Part shown: one piece after another, positions 7,301 through 7,832 of the stretch
Position numbering within the stretch: the stretch's first letter is position 1
Layout: every line of letters begins with the position of its first letter
Notes under the pieces: model-generated
Seen by the model: only the letters and a program-made list of their open reading frames with translations
Database searches by the model: none
What the model was told of the DNA's origin: nothing
Assembly (NCBI GenBank): GCA_903893675.1
Contig: CAITNA010000068.1
Span: forward strand, 1 to 7,832
Direction: 5' to 3'
Source: an uncultured Micrococcales bacterium
GTDB lineage: Bacteria > Actinomycetota > Actinomycetes > Actinomycetales > Microbacteriaceae
Length of the DNA stretch: 7,832 nt
Translations under genes and position numbers: made by a program

Positions 7301-7832
7301 GCTAAAGGTCACAACGTAGTGTGCTGTCGAGGCGTTTGAATAAGCGCCTGGCTTAGTTGTAAAGCTCGCCGTCGCCGCGGTGCGGTCGATAGCAACCGAA
7401 GCGGTGATAGTGGCAGTTGGGCCTGTGTTTCCGGCAAGGTCGGTGCCGGCATTAGCGGCAAGGGTTACGACACTGGTGACGCCGTCGTTGCAGCCGATCA
7501 CATCAAAAGCGTATGTGGTTGCACTGCTTGCGCTGAAGTTTGCAATCGAACAACCGGTGCCTGATACCTGCAGTTTGCCTGCCACCATTCCGGTGACTGC
7601 TTCTGAGAATGTGACGACATAGTGAAGTGTGGACAAGTTAGAAGGCGAAGCAGGTTTGCTTGTGAAGCTTGCAGTCGGTGCGGTTCGATCGACAGCGGTC
7701 GTTGCAGTTACAGCGGTGGTTGGGCCAACGTTGCCGTCGTTCGAAACCGAACGCCAGTCGACGGTGTAGTCGCCGGCCTTATCGAGCGATGCGAGCGCAC
7801 TGATCTGAGGGCCATCGACAGAGAGGCAAGCC
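1337..7832 (-). CDS. Giant multi-Ig surface protein with polytopic membrane anchor, 5' end beyond window
   Basis: The frame is open from the right edge (first whole codon 7831-7829) to TAG at 1339-1337, giving 2164 visible residues; residue numbers here count from that codon. Domain order: tail of an Ig-like domain (1-47); twelve Ig-like repeats (48 to about 1278) built around 'VVTFSEPVTG', a Cys pair and 'TD-x-AGN-x-GP'; an unrecognised, probably beta-rich region (about 1279-1492); Pro-Thr repeats (1505-1568); a Pro/Ala-rich stretch; poly-Ala/Gly (1656-1695); Ser/Gly (1696-1763); a charged Trp-rich segment (about 1765-1827); and about ten transmembrane segments (1828-2164). The repeats resemble the bacterial Ig-like domains of large adhesins. 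The protein probably projects from the cell surface and is held by the membrane domain, since no LPXTG signal is present. A TTG at 7636-7634 could be mistaken for the start, but it lies inside the first repeat and the same frame continues with homologous sequence to the edge. Ligand and true function are unknown. No frameshift is seen. It is followed 84 bp later by the secreted TIG gene. Confidence 0.9.
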   Translation of the reverse strand, partial: ACLSVDGPQISALASLDKAGDYTVDWRSVSNDGNVGPTTAVTATTAVDRTAPTASFTSKPASPSNLSTLHYVVTFSEAVTGMVAGKLQVSGTGCSIANFSASSATTYAFDVIGCNDGVTSVVTLAANAGTDLAGNTGPTATITASVAIDRTAATASFTTKPGAYSNASTAHYVVTFSENVTGMTAGKLSVSGTGCSIANFTATSATVYEFDVTGCADGVAAAVTLAASAAQDVAGNNSPTSAVSSSSTVFDFTAPTASFTTNPAATTNAATVHYVVTFSEAVTGMSAAKISVTGTGCAITNFAASSATVYAFDLTSCNNAVAATVTLAANAATDLAGNTGPASTVNTTVTFDRTPPGASFTSAPASYTNATTSHYVITFDKAVTGMSSAKLSVSGTGCSIANFAATSSIVYEFDVTGCNDGVTSTVTLAANSATDVAGNLGPTSSISSTTTIDRTPATASFTSKPAAVTNATTSHYVVTFSEPVTGLSASSFAVSGAGCAISNFSATTSTVYGFDVSGCNDGVTSVVTLNANTATDVAGNAGPVSAVSTSTQIDRTGPSVSAWSTGLNARTNATTLTYTLTFSEPLAAGTLIGSDFVVGGCANSPAVSTTDNQTFAISLSGCAAGTVTIRLAANAVTDIAANAGPASATSTISLVVDFGLPVASWGSTPTSPTNTDTVWQLNFSKQITGFTASDLSNAGTAQNCVFSVTAISAGWQYQVTVTGCTDGTLIPEIAANSVTDLAGNTGPALNSQSARQGGTVVIDLTPPVASWSATPASRSHGTLTYVLHFNEAITTAAGDPGWLTNDDFVFSGSSAGCQISITPISGTNDYTVVLTSCGDGSLTLQLLDDAVTDVVGNTGQLGIFSSTTVDNTAPRVNSISTSTASPTNVSQVTFSISFSESVTGLMANSGDFTINSSLGTTNCTFGTLSGSGANYSLRLNNCGDGETVSVTVKAGAVNDLAGNALATSLTSNTVTFDRTPASVTYSVPSSASTTGAVTVVATFSEPVTGVNSSVFAQTGTATTGSISVTALSSTMYTISVTAVSSGTVVFELVGPVYDAAQNQAPQLGASTTSSAATVALAGLTASFTTNPNPLVKTNPHYVITFSRPVTGLTASDFDTTAANHCNVAVVAVSSTVYNVSTGNCGDGLMQLTLRAGSVTDTDGNQNSNIYAGLVTIDKTPSTVTITLRTGSLVTGNHIFDVVFSEPVFGLTSQDFTVPLDASAAGCTITGPTGTGAAYVVNMNGCANGTFGLALQPDSITDEAGNSGPTTLAVSDIATQAKPAPSATAIQGTTPTTLIAVAPTAVFASIDNTTQQALLAAKIVVPVSGAAGIQVDTSLTQLTPSDAISISSDQNVQVGDQVSIRVEASTAIADNMDAVGFLLLNGNWEYLGRQTFTGTWVSSAPMVFAEPGSYTLKIVLVPKGQVVTFNSLKAGLSANLSDHVIPNLIKPKTLDILGFRAASISDAQTNVGSQQITINLNVQLPLGQTAPVLVAPAPPAPPVVITPTPTPTPTPTPTPTPTPTPTPTRTPTPTPTPTRSATPTPTPVVTPTPTPTPVVTPTPAPVPTPSEAPSSTPSASAVIAAPQPTTPPAPAAVLEPLAIPTIQPGAPVANPAIGATGDDNAPPTAFDPLSNPASVVAATETATQTVAVVSTVAAAAGAAAAAAAAAAAGAAAGAAAGAAAGAAAGAAGGAAASGASAGAGAGGSAPRTSSSGASGSSGSSSGGSSGGRSGGGSSSSGGGSGSGGNSSSGDGGSGGDGGGSIQTLDVDHDVYEVDGEHFGDRLAIWKLRWMRWTDKPSMMATVALAKISPVASKTVNDGAYLRTLFGTFSLALPITGLILGALGVTQIQGALLMPSWQLLLLIAVLGVFDALTGAVATITFAVGALLTHSITGANEIRLLLGMMLVGFAPGLLATAFRKIRKEAHWNISYWWDRIVDFAVVTFLAGWTMSSVISTLPALAKLTMPAANHVTDFALAAAAAMIVRILLEEFASRFFPGRLNYINPTEVAAPHAAQKFIALAIRLGLFIFVSAALMGDTWHTWVGSFLFILPTLLGWYSDKLPNVPLLWKILPGGIPGLALSLVIASTTTALVGAWLGASPELAQWSFVLLPIPLLVMSILGMFGRHGADPEAEKPLKTQKWRYVYRIGGLVMLVVTLRLAGVL
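1340..2350 (-). other. C-terminal polytopic membrane domain of the giant protein
   Basis: By eye I see about ten hydrophobic segments, at residues 1828-1846, 1859-1885, 1899-1920, 1938-1958, 1971-1988, 2018-2036, 2042-2058, 2076-2097, 2106-2125 and 2147-2164. With the N-terminal side outside, the strongly basic loops 'RKIRKEAHW' and 'KPLKTQKWRYVYR' fall on the cytoplasmic side, as the positive-inside rule predicts, and the C-terminus ends outside. The second segment is long and might be two, which would upset this count. No transporter or enzyme motif is recognised. It may be only an anchor, or may have its own activity in export or signalling. Confidence 0.7.
2543..2746 (-). repeat. Ser/Gly-rich linker before the membrane domain
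   Basis: Residues 1696-1763 are dominated by Ser and Gly with single Arg, Asn and Asp residues, becoming Asp-rich at the end ('SSGDGGSGGDGGGS'). This is a disordered, flexible spacer directly before the charged segment that leads into the membrane domain. Confidence 0.85.
2747..2866 (-). repeat. Poly-Ala/Gly block
   Basis: Residues 1656-1695 are nearly all Ala and Gly: four Ala, Gly, eleven Ala, then a G-A-A-A motif four times in a row, ending in mixed A/G. The codons are mixed GCN, with GCA/GCC/GCG/GCT interspersed. A stretch like this can form a helix or, as in silk-like proteins, stacked beta sheet. It sits between the Pro/Ala-rich linker and the Ser/Gly linker. Confidence 0.85.
3128..3319 (-). 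repeat. Pro-Thr dipeptide linker
   Basis: Residues 1505-1568 are almost entirely alternating Pro and Thr: eleven PT pairs in a row, an Arg, another run of four, then shorter runs broken by R-S-A, V-V and A-P-V. Such linkers are extended and often O-mannosylated in actinobacteria, which fits a spacer crossing the cell wall. All four Pro and all four Thr codons are mixed, so the DNA repeat is far less regular than the peptide. The plus strand is correspondingly G/T-rich. Confidence 0.9.
3356..3997 (-). other. Unrecognised domain between Ig stalk and Pro-Thr linker
   Basis: About 214 residues (1279-1492 of the visible protein) lack the Ig repeat signature and contain no cysteine. They include 'VQVGDQVSIRVEAST', 'GFLLLNGNWEYLGRQTF' and 'EPGSYTLKIVLVPKG', which alternate polar and hydrophobic residues like beta strands, and a later segment 'ITINLNVQLPLG'. 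I do not recognise the family. Its position between stalk and flexible linker suggests a membrane-proximal structural domain. Confidence 0.5.
3995..7690 (-). repeat. Twelve tandem Ig-like domain repeats in the giant gene
   Basis: Unit starts, taken at the Asp of the D-x-T-x-P linker, are at 7690, 7387, 7081, 6778, 6475, 6172, 5863, 5545, 5224, 4903, 4597 and 4303. The units are 101, 102, 101, 101, 101, 103, 106, 107, 107, 102, 98 and about 102 codons long. Each carries an 'F-x-x-x-(V/I)TG'-type strand, and most carry 'TD-x-AGN' near the end. Eleven units contain exactly two cysteines spaced 19 to 21 residues apart; the tenth (4598-4903) has none. The eleventh begins with Ala-Leu-Ala-Gly-Leu in place of the usual D-R-T-x-P linker. 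The Asp/Asn-rich linkers could bind calcium, as in many bacterial Ig and cadherin-like stalks, but this is inference. Confidence 0.85.
6173..7690 (-). repeat. Five closely related N-terminal Ig units (about 303-bp period)
   Basis: The first five full units differ by at most one codon in length and share 'SGTGCSIANF'-like and 'GCNDGVTS'-like strings, with 'ATDVAGN' or 'TDLAGN' close to the end. At DNA level a 20-base string around 7542 recurs around 6630, exactly 912 bases (three units) away. Later units drift in length and sequence, so these five probably arose by more recent duplication or are kept alike by gene conversion. Assemblies may collapse or expand here. Confidence 0.8.
7691..7832 (-). 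other. C-terminal part of a further Ig-like domain at the window edge
   Basis: Residues 1-47 of the giant protein read 'AGDYTVDWRSVSNDGN' followed by 'VGPTTAV', then run into the first full repeat. The 'DGNVGPTTAV' end lines up with the 'AGNTGPTATI' end of the other repeats, so this is the tail of an Ig-like domain. The 'YTV-x-WR-x-VS-x-DG' string also resembles the end of CopC-type beta-sandwich domains, but the His that follows DG in CopC is Asn here. Confidence 0.55.

Noticed and set aside
7634..7636. TTG as the start codon of the giant gene
   Set aside because: The same frame continues upstream to the window edge with homologous Ig sequence ('VDRTAPTASFTSKP'), and the TTG would cut the first repeat in half.
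6173..7690. CRISPR array or insertion element as the cause of the regular 303-bp period
   Set aside because: The period is 101 codons, the frame stays open, and the repeats encode a recognisable Ig-like domain; there are no short identical repeats with unique spacers and no transposase.

Overview
The window looks like a chromosomal segment of an actinobacterium of moderate GC content. The protein styles (giant Thr/Ser/Ala-rich Ig-repeat surface proteins, small secreted IPT/TIG proteins, an ECF-like sigma factor) remind me of the small-genome aquatic Microbacteriaceae (Rhodoluna/Aquiluna type). That placement is an inference from style only, because no marker gene is present. All supported genes lie on the minus strand, so the window is best read from position 7832 down to 1. 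I see no rRNA, tRNA, insertion sequence, CRISPR array or phage gene.

Positions 7832 to 1337 form one uninterrupted reading frame. It is open at the right edge, so the true start and any signal peptide lie outside the window. At least 2164 residues are visible. They comprise the tail of one Ig-like domain, twelve tandem Ig-like domains of about 98 to 107 residues, an unrecognised region of about 210 residues that looks beta-rich, and a Pro-Thr dipeptide linker. These are followed by a Pro/Ala-rich stretch, a poly-Ala/Gly block, a Ser/Gly block, and a C-terminal membrane domain with about ten predicted transmembrane segments. The plan suggests a long cell-surface stalk held by a multi-pass membrane anchor.

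After an 84-bp gap, which begins with a hairpin over the stop codon, comes a 198-codon gene (1252 to 656). It encodes a secreted protein with a signal peptide, an IPT/TIG domain and a short two-cysteine Ig-like tail. A good intrinsic terminator follows at 635 to 610. The giant gene and this small gene plausibly form one transcription unit.

A separate unit then begins. From 502 to beyond position 1 lies the 5' part of an ECF-like sigma factor with an unusually long acidic N-terminal extension. Its leader contains a 20-bp inverted repeat. Whether this sigma factor controls the surface genes is unknown; only their adjacency and shared orientation are visible.

The most distinctive observations are the fusion of an Ig stalk to a polytopic anchor and the strict cysteine pairing of the Ig domains, in which one domain has lost both cysteines together. 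A decay of repeat similarity from N- to C-terminal end and the leader inverted repeat of the sigma gene are also notable.
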